A DNA stretch of 64,000 nucleotides from assembly GCF_001510895.1 (NCBI RefSeq), contig NZ_LPWA01000001.1, positions 124,001-188,000 of the forward strand, given 5' to 3'. This stretch comes from Mesorhizobium loti (GTDB lineage: Bacteria; Pseudomonadota; Alphaproteobacteria; Rhizobiales; Rhizobiaceae). Made by a program: the position numbers and the translations under genes. Shown here piece by piece: positions 9,464 to 18,329 of the stretch (positions are counted from its first letter, which is position 1; the number at the start of each line of letters is the position of its first letter). The notes beneath the pieces are model-generated. The model was not told the origin of the DNA, searched no databases, and saw nothing but the letters and a program-made list of their open reading frames with translations.

Positions 9464-9844
9464 ATGGAACCCGTCAACCTTTTTGATCTCGCCACCCGGC
9501 AGTCGCAATGGCTGGCCGTGCGCCAGTCGGCGATCGCTTCCAACATCGCCAACGCCAACACGCCGGGCTACACGGCAAACGATGTCGAGCCCTTCGAAAA
9601 GGTTCTCGACCGGACTGCGGTGACCTTGAAGGCCACCGACGCCGGCCATCTCGGCGCCGAGACGACCAGTGCCGGACTCAACGTCAAGCCGCAGGAAGCC
9701 ACCGGCTCGATCATGCCGTCGAAGAACACGGTGGTGCTCGAGGACGAGCTGATGAAGGCCGGCGAGGTGCGCCGCTCCTTCGAGCTCAACACGGCGATCG
9801 TCAAAGCCTTCCATTCGATGATGACCATGGTGGTGAAGAGCTGA
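9464..9844 (+). CDS. flgB: Flagellar proximal rod protein FlgB
   Basis: FlgB is the proximal rod subunit nearest the MS ring. The ATG at 9464 was preferred to an upstream GTG at 9440 because GGAGAG lies 5 bases before it and the family N-terminus begins there ([20 protein letters not shown], then [14 protein letters not shown]). The C-terminus [12 protein letters not shown] is typical. 126 residues, normal length. Two bases separate it from flgC. Confidence 0.95.
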   Translation: MEPVNLFDLATRQSQWLAVRQSAIASNIANANTPGYTANDVEPFEKVLDRTAVTLKATDAGHLGAETTSAGLNVKPQEATGSIMPSKNTVVLEDELMKAGEVRRSFELNTAIVKAFHSMMTMVVKS

Positions 9845-9846
9845 TC

Positions 9847-10266
9847 ATGGACGCGCTGACCGCAGCCCTCAAAGTCGCGTCATCCGGCCTTGGCGCCCAG
9901 TCGGAGCGCCTGCGCGTGGTGTCGGAGAACCTCGCCAACGCGCAATCGACGGGCAACACGCCGGGCGCCGATCCCTATCGACGCAAGACGATCACCTTTC
10001 AATCCGAGCTCGACCGCGCAAGCGGCGGCTCGCTGGTCGAGGTGAGTTCGATCGCGCGCGACCCGTCGGATTTCCCGATCGAGTTCCAGCCCGGCAACGA
10101 AGCCGCCGACGACAAAGGCTACGTCAAGATGCCCAACGTCAATGTGCTGGTCGAAATGGCCGACATGAGCGAGGCGAACCGCTCCTACGAGGCCAACCTG
10201 CAGGTCATCAAGCAGGCTCGCGATCTGATTTCCATGACCATCGACCTGATGAGGAACCAGCAATGA
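9847..10266 (+). CDS. flgC: Flagellar proximal rod protein FlgC
   Basis: A 139-residue rod subunit with the family N-terminus ([20 protein letters not shown]), the PYRRKTI segment, and the C-terminal helix [20 protein letters not shown]. Start ATG 9847 follows the flgB stop by two bases; the longer frame upstream is out-of-frame flgB sequence. It overlaps fliE by four bases (ATGA). Confidence 0.96.
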   Translation: MDALTAALKVASSGLGAQSERLRVVSENLANAQSTGNTPGADPYRRKTITFQSELDRASGGSLVEVSSIARDPSDFPIEFQPGNEAADDKGYVKMPNVNVLVEMADMSEANRSYEANLQVIKQARDLISMTIDLMRNQQ

Positions 10267-10592
10267 TCGGCGGTATCGGGGCACTACAGTTCAAACCGGC
10301 AATCGACGGCGCGGAAGCCGCCTCGCCGGGCCTGCTTCAGGGCGGTGTCGGGACACAGCCCAGCGAAAGCGTCGGCAGCAGCTTCGCGGAGGTCCTCAGC
10401 CAAGCAGCGACCAAGACCGTCAACACGCTGCAGGGCGCCGAGCAGATGTCGATCCAGGCGCTCAAAGGCGACGCCGATACCCGTCAGGTGGTCGATGCGG
10501 TGTTGAGCGCCCAGCAGGCTCTGCAGACGACCATCGCCGTCCGCGACAAGGTCGTCTCGGCCTACCTCGAAATCAGTCGCATGAGCATCTAG
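10263..10592 (+). CDS. fliE: Flagellar hook-basal body protein FliE
   Basis: FliE is the small adaptor between the MS ring and the rod, and is exported early. The 109-residue protein has a variable N-terminus and the conserved helical C-terminus ([37 protein letters not shown]). Its ATG overlaps the flgC stop, indicating coupled translation. Confidence 0.95.
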   Translation: MIGGIGALQFKPAIDGAEAASPGLLQGGVGTQPSESVGSSFAEVLSQAATKTVNTLQGAEQMSIQALKGDADTRQVVDAVLSAQQALQTTIAVRDKVVSAYLEISRMSI

Positions 10593-10602
10593 GACCCGCG
10601 TC

Positions 10603-11391
10603 ATGAAAGCCCTTGCCATCGCCGCGACCGGCATGAATGCCCAGCAGACCAATCTGGAAGTCATCGCCAACAACATCGCCAACATCAACACCACCGGCTA
10701 CAAGCGCGCCCGGGCCGAATTCTCCGACCTGCTCTATCAGGTCGACCGCACTCAAGGGGTGCCCAACCGCTCCAACACTTCGTTGGTGCCCGAGGGCGTC
10801 TCGATCGGCCTCGGCGTCAAGACGACGGCCGTGCGCAACGTCCACACGCAGGGCGAACTGACCAGCACCGGCAACAGCTTCGACCTGGCGCTGACCGGCA
10901 GGGGCTGGTTCCAGATCGAGGGCGCTGACGGCAGCACGCTCTATTCCCGCGCCGGCGCCTTCAACACCAATGCCACCGGACAGCTGGTCACCGTCGACGG
11001 CGCCAACGTCATTCCGGCGATCACCGTGCCGACCGATGCCGTCGAGGTCATCGTCAACAAGACCGGCCAGGTCTTTGCCCGTATCGACGGCCAGACCAAC
11101 CTCCAGCTTCTCGGCCAGCTCCAGATCGCCAACTTCGCCAATGAAGCAGGCCTGGCGCCGCTTGGCGACAATCTGTTCCAGGAGACGGCGGCTTCCGGTC
11201 CGGCCAATGTCGGCGTTCCCGGTGATCCCGGCTTCGCCACGATCGAGCAGGGCTATCTGGAATCCTCCAACGTCGATCCGGTCAAGGAAATCACCGAGCT
11301 GATCTCGGCGCAGCGCGCCTATGAAATGAACTCCAAGGTCATCCAGGCCGCCGACGACATGGCCTCGGTGGTCTCCAAGAACATCAGGTAA
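10603..11391 (+). CDS. flgG: Flagellar distal rod protein FlgG
   Basis: FlgG forms the distal rod. The 262-residue protein begins [20 protein letters not shown] and continues [20 protein letters not shown]. Its length matches FlgG (about 260 residues), and the C-terminal [20 protein letters not shown] motif is canonical. It lies between fliE and flgA in the conserved rod gene order. Confidence 0.97.
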   Translation: MKALAIAATGMNAQQTNLEVIANNIANINTTGYKRARAEFSDLLYQVDRTQGVPNRSNTSLVPEGVSIGLGVKTTAVRNVHTQGELTSTGNSFDLALTGRGWFQIEGADGSTLYSRAGAFNTNATGQLVTVDGANVIPAITVPTDAVEVIVNKTGQVFARIDGQTNLQLLGQLQIANFANEAGLAPLGDNLFQETAASGPANVGVPGDPGFATIEQGYLESSNVDPVKEITELISAQRAYEMNSKVIQAADDMASVVSKNIR

Positions 11392-11397
11392 CGGATA

Positions 11398-11909
11398 ATG
11401 GCTATGCCGGCCTCCTGCCTTGCTTTCCGCCGCGCCGTGCTGGCCCTCGCGCTGGTAGCCGTCGGCATGCCCGCGCTTGCGCAGGAATCGGCCAATCAGA
11501 TCGCCGCCAATCAGGCGGTCGGCGAGGCCGTGCTGATCCCCAACCGTGTCATCTACCCCGGCGAGACCATCGAGCTTGCGGCCCTGAAGCAGGTGACCCT
11601 TGTGCCGGGCAAGCATAAGCCGGACGGCATGGCGACGCGCTCCGAGGAATTGCAGGGCAAGGTCGCCAAGCGCACGCTGCTGCCCGGCCGCTACATCCCG
11701 GTAGCCGCCATTCGCGAGGCCTGGCTGGTCGAGCAAGGCGCTTCCGTTCAAGTCTATTTCACCGCCGGCGCGCTCACCATTTCGGCTGCCGGCGTCACCT
11801 TGCAGCCGGGCGCGCCGGCGACCAGATCAAGATCCGCAACATCGACAGCGGCAAGATCATCTCCGGCACGGTGATGGCCGACGGCACCATTCGGGTGGGC
11901 GCCTCGTGA
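11398..11909 (+). pseudogene. flgA: Flagellar P-ring chaperone FlgA, frameshifted in this sequence
   Basis: FlgA is the periplasmic chaperone that promotes P-ring assembly by FlgI. The product has a signal peptide (cleavage near ALAQE, residue 28), a SAF-like domain (AVLIPNRVIYPGETIELAAL), and a break near base 11818. Restoring one base in the GGCGCGCC stretch yields the conserved ending GDQIKIRNIDSGKIISGTVM ADGTIRVGAS and a stop at 11907-11909, for 170 residues. As it stands the frame ends early in an unrelated Arg/Ser-rich tail. The stop overlaps the flgI ATG by one base. Confidence 0.88.
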
Positions 11910-13147
11910 TGCGCGCTTTTGCCTTTCTGCTGAGCGCGGCCATCGGTCTGCAGCCGGCATTGGCCGATGGGCTCACGCCCAAGGCCAAGCGCGAACTCGC
12001 GCAGAAAAATGGCGGCGTCTACGACGACCCTGAATACGATCCGGCCACCACCACGCGCATGTTCCGCGTCTCGACTGGGCCGAGCACGCTGCCGCCCGGC
12101 CAGGTTGCTGCCCGCATCAAGGACATCGCCCAGTTGCAGAGCGCGCGCGACAACCAGCTCGTCGGCTATGGCCTCGTCATCGGCCTGGCCGGAACCGGCG
12201 ACAGCCTGCGCAACTCGCCCTTCACCGAACAGTCGATCCGCGCCATGCTGGAAAATCTCGGCATCGCCACCGAGGGCGGCAGCGCGCGCGCCAAGAACGT
12301 CGCTGCCGTCATCGTCACCGCCAACATGCCGCCCTTCGTCCAATCGGGTGCCCGCATCGATATCGACGTCTCCTCGATGGGTGATGCCACCTCGCTCGCC
12401 GGCGGCACGCTGGTGATGACGCCGCTCAAGGCGGCGGACGGCGAGATCTATGCCGTCGGGCAAGGCTCGGTGATCGTGGGCGGCTTCGTCGCCAAGGGCC
12501 AGGCCGAGCAGTTGACGCAAGGCGTGCCCACCGCGGGCCGCGTGCCGAACGGCGCCATCGTCGAGCGCGCGGTGCCCGCCGAGTTCGACGACCAGGGCGT
12601 GCTGACGCTGCAATTGCGCAATCCGGATTTCTCGACCGCCATTCGCATCGCCGACGCCGTCAACGACTACACCTCGCAGCGCTTCGGCATGCGCGTCGCC
12701 GCCGAGCGTGACGCCCGCACCGTGCAGATCAGGCGGCCGAAGAACGTATCCGCCGCGCGCTTCTATGCCGAGATCGAGAACCTTGTCGTTGAATCGGATG
12801 CCCCTGCCCGCGTCGTCATCGACGAGCGCACCGGCACCATCGTCATCGGCAACAACGTCAAGATATCGCGCGTGGCGATCAGCCACGGCACGCTCACCGT
12901 GCGCATCACCGAAGCGCCGAAAGTGGTTCAGCCGGAGCCCTTCTCCAGGGGCGAGACCGCGGTCGAACCCTTCACCGCCATCGAGGCCACGCGGCCCGAC
13001 GCCCGCGTCGCCTTGCTCGACGGCCCCGATCTCGAAACGCTGGTCTCCGGCCTCAATCGCCTCGGCGTGAAGCCCGACGGCATCATCGCCATCCTGCAAG
13101 GCATCAAGTCGGCCGGCGCCTTGCAGGCCGACCTGGTTCTCCAATAG
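11909..13147 (+). CDS. flgI: Flagellar P-ring protein FlgI
   Basis: FlgI polymerises into the periplasmic P ring around the rod. The product has a signal peptide (cleavage after ALA, near residue 20), then the family core: ARIKDIAQLQSARDNQLVGY GLVIGLAGTGD and SLAGGTLVMTPLKAADGEIY. About 412 residues from ATG 11909; a GTG one codon upstream is also possible. Located between flgA and motE. Confidence 0.97.
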   Translation: MRAFAFLLSAAIGLQPALADGLTPKAKRELAQKNGGVYDDPEYDPATTTRMFRVSTGPSTLPPGQVAARIKDIAQLQSARDNQLVGYGLVIGLAGTGDSLRNSPFTEQSIRAMLENLGIATEGGSARAKNVAAVIVTANMPPFVQSGARIDIDVSSMGDATSLAGGTLVMTPLKAADGEIYAVGQGSVIVGGFVAKGQAEQLTQGVPTAGRVPNGAIVERAVPAEFDDQGVLTLQLRNPDFSTAIRIADAVNDYTSQRFGMRVAAERDARTVQIRRPKNVSAARFYAEIENLVVESDAPARVVIDERTGTIVIGNNVKISRVAISHGTLTVRITEAPKVVQPEPFSRGETAVEPFTAIEATRPDARVALLDGPDLETLVSGLNRLGVKPDGIIAILQGIKSAGALQADLVLQ

Positions 13148-13149
13148 GC

Positions 13150-13722
13150 ATGCCGATGATCGAGCTCCCCTCCGCAAAGATCCGCCTCCCTCTCACCGCC
13201 GCCGCCGTGGCGACGGCAGCGTTTCTTGGCAGCGCGTCCGTCGGCGCGGAGGAAATCCGGCAGGTGCTGCCCGGCGGACAGGCGCCGGCTCAGCCAACCC
13301 AGCTCACCCGCGAGAAGGCGCCGGACGAAAGCGAGATCCAGCGTTTCTGCTCCAACATCGCCGACGCCGCGCGCGACCGCCGCTATGCCCTGCAGGCCGA
13401 GGAGCTGAAGCAGCTCCAGGCCGGCATCGACGAGCGCATGAAAGCTCTGGAGGCAAAGCGGACCGAATACGAAGAATGGCTGAAGCGCCGCGAAGTGTTC
13501 CTGGCGCGTGCCGAGGACAGTGTGGTCAAGATCTATGCCGGCATGAAGCCCGACGCCGCGGCCGAGCGCCTGGCGATGGTCAATGCCGAGCTCGCGGCCG
13601 CCATCCTGATGAAGCTCGATTCGCGCAAGGCCGGCGTCATTCTCAACGAAATGGACCAGAAGGCGGCGGCGGCGCTCACCGGCATCATGGCCAGCGCGGC
13701 GCGAAGGGTTGATCCGTCATGA
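13150..13722 (+). CDS. motE: Periplasmic motility protein MotE (MotC chaperone)
   Basis: In S. meliloti MotE is a periplasmic chaperone that folds and stabilises MotC, and its gene lies between flgI and flgH as here. The 190-residue product has an N-terminal export signal, a central coiled coil (residues ~78-120, ALQAEELKQLQAGIDERMKA), and a C-terminal MgtE-N-like helical domain (AAERLAMVNAELAAAILMKL, RKAGVILNEMDQKAAAALTG). Overlaps flgH by four bases. Confidence 0.9.
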   Translation: MPMIELPSAKIRLPLTAAAVATAAFLGSASVGAEEIRQVLPGGQAPAQPTQLTREKAPDESEIQRFCSNIADAARDRRYALQAEELKQLQAGIDERMKALEAKRTEYEEWLKRREVFLARAEDSVVKIYAGMKPDAAAERLAMVNAELAAAILMKLDSRKAGVILNEMDQKAAAALTGIMASAARRVDPS

Positions 13723-14423
13723 AGTTGAAATTGCTCGTCCTGGTCGCGGCTGTCGGTCTGTCCGGCTGCGGCACCGATCTCAAGGAGGTCGGCCGGGAGC
13801 CTGCGCTGTCGCCGGTCGGCTCCGGCATCGGCAATGGCGGCGGGGCTCCCTACAGCTATCCGGAGCCGCCGGCCGCACCCGTGAAGAAATTCTCGCTGTG
13901 GGACGATCGCCAGAGCCGGCTCTTCACCGACCCGCGGGCGCTGCGCGAAGGCGACATCCTGACCGTCAACATCAAGCTCAACGACAAGGCCAATTTCAAG
14001 AACCAGAATGACCGCAGCCGCACCGCCGCGCGCAAGCTCGGTTACGACGTCACGCTCGGATGGGACGGCAAGAGCACCAGCGGCAAGGGCGATGCGGGCT
14101 TGAGCTCCAGCACCGAAACCAATGCCGACGGCGAGATCAAGCGCTCGGAGAATCTCGAGCTCAATGTCGCCGCCGTCGTCACCGAGGTGCTGCCCAACGG
14201 CAATCTGATGATCAGCGGCTCTCAGGAAGTGCGCGTCAATTACGAGCTTCGAGTGCTGACCATCGCCGGCATGGTGCGTCCCTCCGACATCGGCGCCGAA
14301 AATACGATTCCCTACGAGCGCATCGCCGAGGCGCGCATCTCCTATGGCGGCCGCGGCCGTGTGAGCGAGGTCCAGCAGCCGGCCTACGGCCAGCAGATCC
14401 TCGACCAGGTTCTTCCTTTCTAG
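13719..14423 (+). CDS. flgH: Flagellar L-ring lipoprotein FlgH
   Basis: FlgH forms the outer-membrane L ring. A lipoprotein signal is clear: KLKLLVLVAAVGLSGC, with the lipobox Cys near residue 18. The body carries the family motifs SLWDDRQSRLFTDPRALREG DILTV and GNLMISGSQEVRVNYELRVL. 234 residues, normal length. Starts inside the end of motE. Confidence 0.96.
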   Translation: MKLKLLVLVAAVGLSGCGTDLKEVGREPALSPVGSGIGNGGGAPYSYPEPPAAPVKKFSLWDDRQSRLFTDPRALREGDILTVNIKLNDKANFKNQNDRSRTAARKLGYDVTLGWDGKSTSGKGDAGLSSSTETNADGEIKRSENLELNVAAVVTEVLPNGNLMISGSQEVRVNYELRVLTIAGMVRPSDIGAENTIPYERIAEARISYGGRGRVSEVQQPAYGQQILDQVLPF

Positions 14424-14440
14424 GCCGGGAGGGCGCTGCC

Positions 14441-14935
14441 GTGGCGAATGTCGAGCAGGCACAACCCAAGAAGGGACCCTCCCTGGTGATCCAACTCGCC
14501 ATGCTGGTGGTCATGACGGGCGCGGCCATCGGCATGGGCTGGATCTCCGGCGGTTATCTCAAGCAGGGCGAAGCGCCGGCGCCGGTGCCTGCCGCGCCGG
14601 AGAATGCTGGTAGGCCGGAGAAACCCGCCGACGCAGACAAACCCGCTGCCGGACCGACACTGGTCCAGCTGGCGCCGATCACCACCAATCTCGCTTCGCC
14701 GAGCGAAATCTGGATAAGGCTGGAGGCATCGGTGCTCTACGATGCGCCACAGCCGCCGGAGATGACCGAGCAGATCCATCAGGATCTGCTCGCGTTCGTG
14801 CGCACCCTGAAGATGCATCAGATCGAAGGCGCCAGCGGCTATCAGCATCTCAAGGCCGATCTCGACGAGCGAGCGGCGCTGCGCAGCGGCGGCCATGTCA
14901 AACAGGTTCTCGTCAGGACGATGCTGCTCGAATGA
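14441..14935 (+). CDS. fliL: Flagellar basal body-associated protein FliL
   Basis: FliL is an inner-membrane protein that surrounds and supports the stators. The GTG at 14441 was chosen because GGGAGGG lies 7 bases upstream (14427-14433) and the longer frame is antisense-like flgH sequence. The 164-residue protein has one membrane segment near residues 14-36, a Pro/Ala/Lys linker, and a C-terminal periplasmic domain with IWIRLEASVLYD and KQVLVRTMLLE. The stop overlaps the fliP start (ATGA). Confidence 0.9.
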   Translation: MANVEQAQPKKGPSLVIQLAMLVVMTGAAIGMGWISGGYLKQGEAPAPVPAAPENAGRPEKPADADKPAAGPTLVQLAPITTNLASPSEIWIRLEASVLYDAPQPPEMTEQIHQDLLAFVRTLKMHQIEGASGYQHLKADLDERAALRSGGHVKQVLVRTMLLE

Positions 14936-15662
14936 GAAAGTTCCTCATCGCCACGGCGCTTATCGTCGTCACCACCTCTGTCGCCGCGGCCCAGCAGCTC
15001 GATCTCGGCGGCATCGGCAAGGCCGACGGCACGACGGTCGCTACCTCATCCAGATGTTCGGCCTGCTCACCGTGCTTTCGGTGGCGCCGGGTCTCTTGAT
15101 CATGGTGACGAGCTTCACGCGTTTCGTCATCGCCTTCTCGATCCTGCGCGCCGGCATCGGCCTGCAGTCGACGCCCGCCAACCTGATCCTGATCTCGCTG
15201 TCGCTGTTCATGACCTTCTATGTCATGGCGCCGACCTTCGACCAGGCCTGGAACACCGGCGTCAAGCCGCTGATGGACAATCAGATCACCCAGGCCGAGG
15301 CCTTCGAGAAGATCTCGGATCCGTTCCGCGCCTTCATGCTGCACAATGTGCGCGACAAGGATTTCGACCTCTTTGCCGATCTCGCCCGCGAGCGCGGCCA
15401 GACCGTCTCGCGCGAGACCGTCGACCTGCGCATCCTGGTGCCCGCCTTCATGATCTCGGAGATCAGGCGCGGCTTCGAGATCGGCTTTCTGATCGTGCTG
15501 CCGTTCCTCGTCATCGATCTGATCGTCGCCACAGTCACCATGGCCATGGGCATGATGATGCTGCCGCCGACGGTGGTCTCCCTGCCGTTCAAGATCCTGT
15601 TCTTCGTGCTGATCGACGGCTGGAACCTTCTGGTCGGCAGCCTGGTGCGCTCCTTTACCTGA
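14932..15662 (+). pseudogene. fliP: Flagellar export gate protein FliP, frameshifted in this sequence
   Basis: FliP forms the core channel of the export gate with FliQ and FliR. The natural start is ATG 14932, overlapping the fliL stop and giving a signal peptide (MRKFLIATALIVVTTSVAAA). Near base 15045 (GTCGCTACC) the frame breaks; one added base joins it to YLIQMFGLLTVLSVAPGLLI and the rest of a canonical FliP (four membrane segments, FYVMAPTFDQAW). The restored product is 243 residues. Without the correction neither part would be functional. Confidence 0.9.
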
Positions 15663-15821
15663 TCGCAGCGGCCGGCGGTGCGGGTGCATCGCCAGGAACT
15701 TCGCGCAATATATTTCCGGTTAACCGTCCAGTTTAGCCCTTTGGTAGGAAGTTGCCCGCATAGTCCGCCCCAGATGGCGGGTGATCGGGTCTCAGCGATC
15801 ATTGGCATGATGCCGCACCGT

Positions 15822-15842
15822 CATACCGGACAAGCCGGTATG
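15822..15842 (+). promoter_or_regulatory. Perfect stem-loop in the leader of the first flagellin gene
   Basis: CATACCGG at 15822-15829 pairs with CCGGTATG at 15835-15842 across a 5-base loop, ending 36 bases before the flagellin ATG. There is no U-tract, so it is not an obvious terminator. It may be a post-transcriptional control element. In Caulobacter FlbT acts on the flagellin 5' UTR, and flbT is present here; a target role is an inference. A similar hairpin precedes the second flagellin. Confidence 0.4.
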
Positions 15843-15878
15843 TCAAAAAATCCGTGTAAAAACAAGGTACGAGTAGCC

Positions 15879-16763
15879 ATGTCCAGTATCATGACCAATT
15901 CCGCCGCGCTGACCGCGCTGCAGAGCCTCAGCAACACCAACAAGCAGCTCGAGATCACCCAGTCGCGCATTTCGACCGGCTATCGCGTCGCCACCGCCAG
16001 CGACAACGCCGCTTACTGGTCGATCGCCACGTCGATGAAGTCCGACAACAAGGCGCTCTCGGCTGTGCAGGACTCGCTCGGCCTCGGCGCCGGCAAGGTC
16101 GACACCGCCTACACCGCCATCAACAACGTCAAGGATCAGGTTGACCTGATCAAGACCAAGCTGGTCACCGCCCGCGGCGCCAGCCAGGAAGACCAGCAGA
16201 AGATCGCGACCGAAATCAAGGCCATCCAGAACCAGATCAAGTCGTCGGTCACCAACGCCAACTTCGCCGGCTCGAACCTGCTGCAGAACGACGGCACGGC
16301 CGCTTCCGACCTCAACATCGTCGCTTCGTACAACCGCACCGGCGCGACCGTCACCATCGACACGATCAACGTCAAGTCTTCCGACACGCAGGTTCTCGAC
16401 ACGGCCGGCACCGGCGGCATCGTCGGTGGTCTGCTTGCCGCGACCTTCTTCGATCCGAGCTCGGCCGCTGTCGCCAGCACGGCAATCGACACCGCGCTCG
16501 GCACCGTTGAAACGGCGCTCGGCAAGCTGTCCACCGGCGCTGCCTCGCTCGGCGCCGCGAAGTCGCGCATCGACACCCAGCAGAGCTTCCTGTCGAGCCT
16601 CTCCGACTCGATCGACAAGGGCGTCGGCGCTCTGGTCGACGCCGACATGAACAAGGAATCGACCCGCCTGCAGGCCCTTCAAGTGCAGCAGCAGCTCGGC
16701 ATTCAGGCGCTGTCGATCGCCAACGGCAACTCGCAGCAGATTCTGTCGCTCTTCCGCGGCTGA
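15879..16763 (+). CDS. fliC: Flagellin (first copy)
   Basis: Filament subunit of 294 residues. The N-terminal D0/D1 helices (MSSIMTNSAALTALQSLSNT, SRISTGYRVATASDNAAYWS) and C-terminal D0 (STRLQALQVQQQLGIQALSI, NSQQILSLFRG) are canonical; the central variable region is short, as in other rhizobia. The ATG at 15879 was chosen over the longer frame because the conserved flagellin N-terminus begins here. Very similar to the next gene, so the pair is a tandem duplication. Followed by a strong terminator. Confidence 0.96.
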   Translation: MSSIMTNSAALTALQSLSNTNKQLEITQSRISTGYRVATASDNAAYWSIATSMKSDNKALSAVQDSLGLGAGKVDTAYTAINNVKDQVDLIKTKLVTARGASQEDQQKIATEIKAIQNQIKSSVTNANFAGSNLLQNDGTAASDLNIVASYNRTGATVTIDTINVKSSDTQVLDTAGTGGIVGGLLAATFFDPSSAAVASTAIDTALGTVETALGKLSTGAASLGAAKSRIDTQQSFLSSLSDSIDKGVGALVDADMNKESTRLQALQVQQQLGIQALSIANGNSQQILSLFRG

Positions 16764-16792
16764 TCGCCCAGCGAATTTCTGGTATCTGCATC

Positions 16793-16821
16793 GGGCCGCG
16801 CCATCAGCGCGGCCCGATTTT
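16793..16821 (+). terminator. Rho-independent terminator of first flagellin gene
   Basis: GGGCCGCG (16793-16800) pairs perfectly with CGCGGCCC (16808-16815) over a 7-base loop, followed by GATTTT. It lies 30 bases after the flagellin stop. Confidence 0.85.
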
Positions 16822-16865
16822 CGTTGTGACGCCACTGCCCTCCGACGCGCGCCTCTTCCATTGAC

Positions 16866-16969
16866 GCATGTCGCCCAGAAGTGTGCTGCGGTTCTGGGGC
16901 AACGACATGCATCAAAACAACGACTTAAAGCGCGTCGCCTCAATCCGTTTTCAGCGCGACGCGCTTTAA
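16866..16969 (+). repeat. RIME-like double-palindrome intergenic repeat, copy A
   Basis: Two adjoining hairpins. The first is GCATGTCG + CCCAGAA (16866-16880) pairing with TTCTGGG and CGACATGC (to 16910). The second is TTAAAGCGCGTCGC (16925-16938) pairing with GCGACGCGCTTTAA (16956-16969). The same ~100-bp unit recurs at 18160-18260 (inverted) and 26360-26461 (direct). The layout fits the Rhizobium-specific intergenic mosaic elements; I recall this unit as common in Mesorhizobium. The 383-bp gap between the flagellins holds only the terminator, this repeat and the second flagellin's leader. Confidence 0.85.
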
Positions 16970-17106
16970 GAAATACTACCGCATCGTGGTTTCAAGGCAG
17001 GCTTTTAACGCGCCATTAACTGTGACGCGCTAGTTATGGTTAACCAATCGCTATGACGGGCCGACCGGTGGTCGACAGGCATGACGCCCCCGCCAGGAAG
17101 TTGACC

Positions 17107-17125
17107 GGCATGCGCGAGGCATGCC
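17107..17125 (+). promoter_or_regulatory. Perfect stem-loop in the leader of the second flagellin gene
   Basis: GGCATGC (17107-17113) pairs with GCATGCC (17119-17125) across a 5-base loop, ending 21 bases before the TTG start. Geometry matches the hairpin before the first flagellin although the bases differ. No U-tract follows. Regulatory role is inferred only. Confidence 0.4.
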
Positions 17126-17146
17126 TGCTTTGAGAAGGGGTGTATC

Positions 17147-18034
17147 TTGGCTAGTATCATGACCAACGCCGCCGCGCTGACCGCGCTGCAGAGCCTGAAC
17201 AACACCAACAAGGCCCTTGAAACGACACAGGGCCGCATCTCGACCGGCTATCGTGTCGCCACCGCCAGCGACAACGCCGCCTACTGGTCGATCGCAACCT
17301 CGATGCGGTCCGACAACCAGGCGCTCTCGGCCGTCCAGGACGCGCTCGGCCTCGGCGCCGGCAAGGTCGACACCGCATACACCGCCATCACCAACATCAA
17401 GGATCAGGTTGACGCCATCAAGTCCAAGCTGGTCACGGCCCGGGGCGCCAGCCAGGACAACCAGCAGAAGATCGCCACCGAAATCAAGGCCATCCAGGAC
17501 CAGATCAAGTCCTCCGTCACCAATGCCAGCTATGCCGGCTCGAACCTGCTGCAGAATGACGGCACCGCCGCTTCCGACCTGCAGATCGTCGCTTCGTACA
17601 ACCGCACCGGCACGACGGTCGCCATCGACACCATCACGGTCAAGTCTTCCGACACGCAGGTCCTCGACACGGCCGGCACCGGCGGCATCGTCGGCGGCCT
17701 GCTCGCCACGACCTTCTTCGACCCGAGCGCGGCCGCCGTTTCCGACACCAACATCGACACGGCGCTCGACAGCGTTGAAACCGCGCTTGCCAAGCTCGCC
17801 ACCGGCGCTGCCTATCTTGGCGCCGCCAAGTCGCGCATCGACACCCAGAAGAGCTTCCTTTCCAATTTGAGCGACTCGATCGACAAGGGCGTCGGCGCTC
17901 TGGTCGACGCCGACATGAACAAGGAATCGACCCGCCTGCAGGCCCTTCAGGTCCAGCAGCAGCTCGGCATCCAGGCGCTGTCGATCGCCAACGGCAACTC
18001 GCAGTCAATCCTGGCCCTCTTCAAGAACGGCTAA
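17147..18034 (+). CDS. fliC: Flagellin (second copy)
   Basis: A 295-residue flagellin, nearly identical to the first copy at both termini (ALTALQSLNNTNKALETTQG, ALQVQQQLGIQALSIANGNS) and differing mostly in the middle. The start is TTG 17147, with AAGGGG at 17135-17140; an internal ATG at 17159 would remove conserved N-terminal residues. It has its own leader and terminator and is bracketed by inverted copies of the palindromic repeat. Filaments of mixed flagellins are usual in rhizobia. Confidence 0.95.
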   Translation: MASIMTNAAALTALQSLNNTNKALETTQGRISTGYRVATASDNAAYWSIATSMRSDNQALSAVQDALGLGAGKVDTAYTAITNIKDQVDAIKSKLVTARGASQDNQQKIATEIKAIQDQIKSSVTNASYAGSNLLQNDGTAASDLQIVASYNRTGTTVAIDTITVKSSDTQVLDTAGTGGIVGGLLATTFFDPSAAAVSDTNIDTALDSVETALAKLATGAAYLGAAKSRIDTQKSFLSNLSDSIDKGVGALVDADMNKESTRLQALQVQQQLGIQALSIANGNSQSILALFKNG

Positions 18035-18057
18035 GCCGTCTGGTCTGCTCCAACCGC

Positions 18058-18089
18058 AAGGCCGCGCCCAAAGCGCGGCCTTTTGTTTT
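18058..18089 (+). terminator. Rho-independent terminator of second flagellin gene
   Basis: AAGGCCGCGC (18058-18067) pairs perfectly with GCGCGGCCTT (18073-18082) over a 5-base loop, followed by TTGTTTTG. It lies 24 bases after the flagellin stop. Confidence 0.9.
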
Positions 18090-18159
18090 GAGCGGGATTG
18101 CTGCTCCCGTGTCCCAAAGACACACCACCTCCCTCGCCCAGTCCCTTGGCCGCGAAGCC

Positions 18160-18260
18160 TAAAGCGCGTCGCGCTGAAACGGATTCAGGCGACGCGCTTT
18201 AAGCCTTTGTTTGATGCATGTCGTTGCCCCAGAACCGCTGCACACTTCTGGGCGACATGC
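18160..18260 (-). repeat. RIME-like double-palindrome intergenic repeat, copy B (inverted)
   Basis: Inverted relative to copy A: the TAAAGCGCGTCGC/GCGACGCGCTTTA hairpin comes first (18160-18202), then the GCATGTCG...CGACATGC hairpin (to 18260). It lies between the second flagellin terminator and fliF. With copy A it forms an inverted pair about 1.2 kb apart that encloses the second flagellin gene. Confidence 0.85.
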
Positions 18261-18329
18261 ATTATCATCCTCGCACAAGGTTCGCGATCTAGTCTCCCGG
18301 CGGACAGTCATGCTGGGAGCGGTTGAATC

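Noticed and set aside
7289..9814. 841-residue frame antisense to fliI and neighbours
   Set aside because: High GC makes long antisense frames; sequence is Arg/Gly-rich with no domain, and the plus strand encodes clear flagellar proteins.
15718..17103. Shared GGTTAACC and AGGAAGTTG words upstream of both flagellins as a common promoter
   Set aside because: Spacing between the words (28 and 57 bases) and to the starts (133 and 52 bases) differs too much for one promoter architecture.
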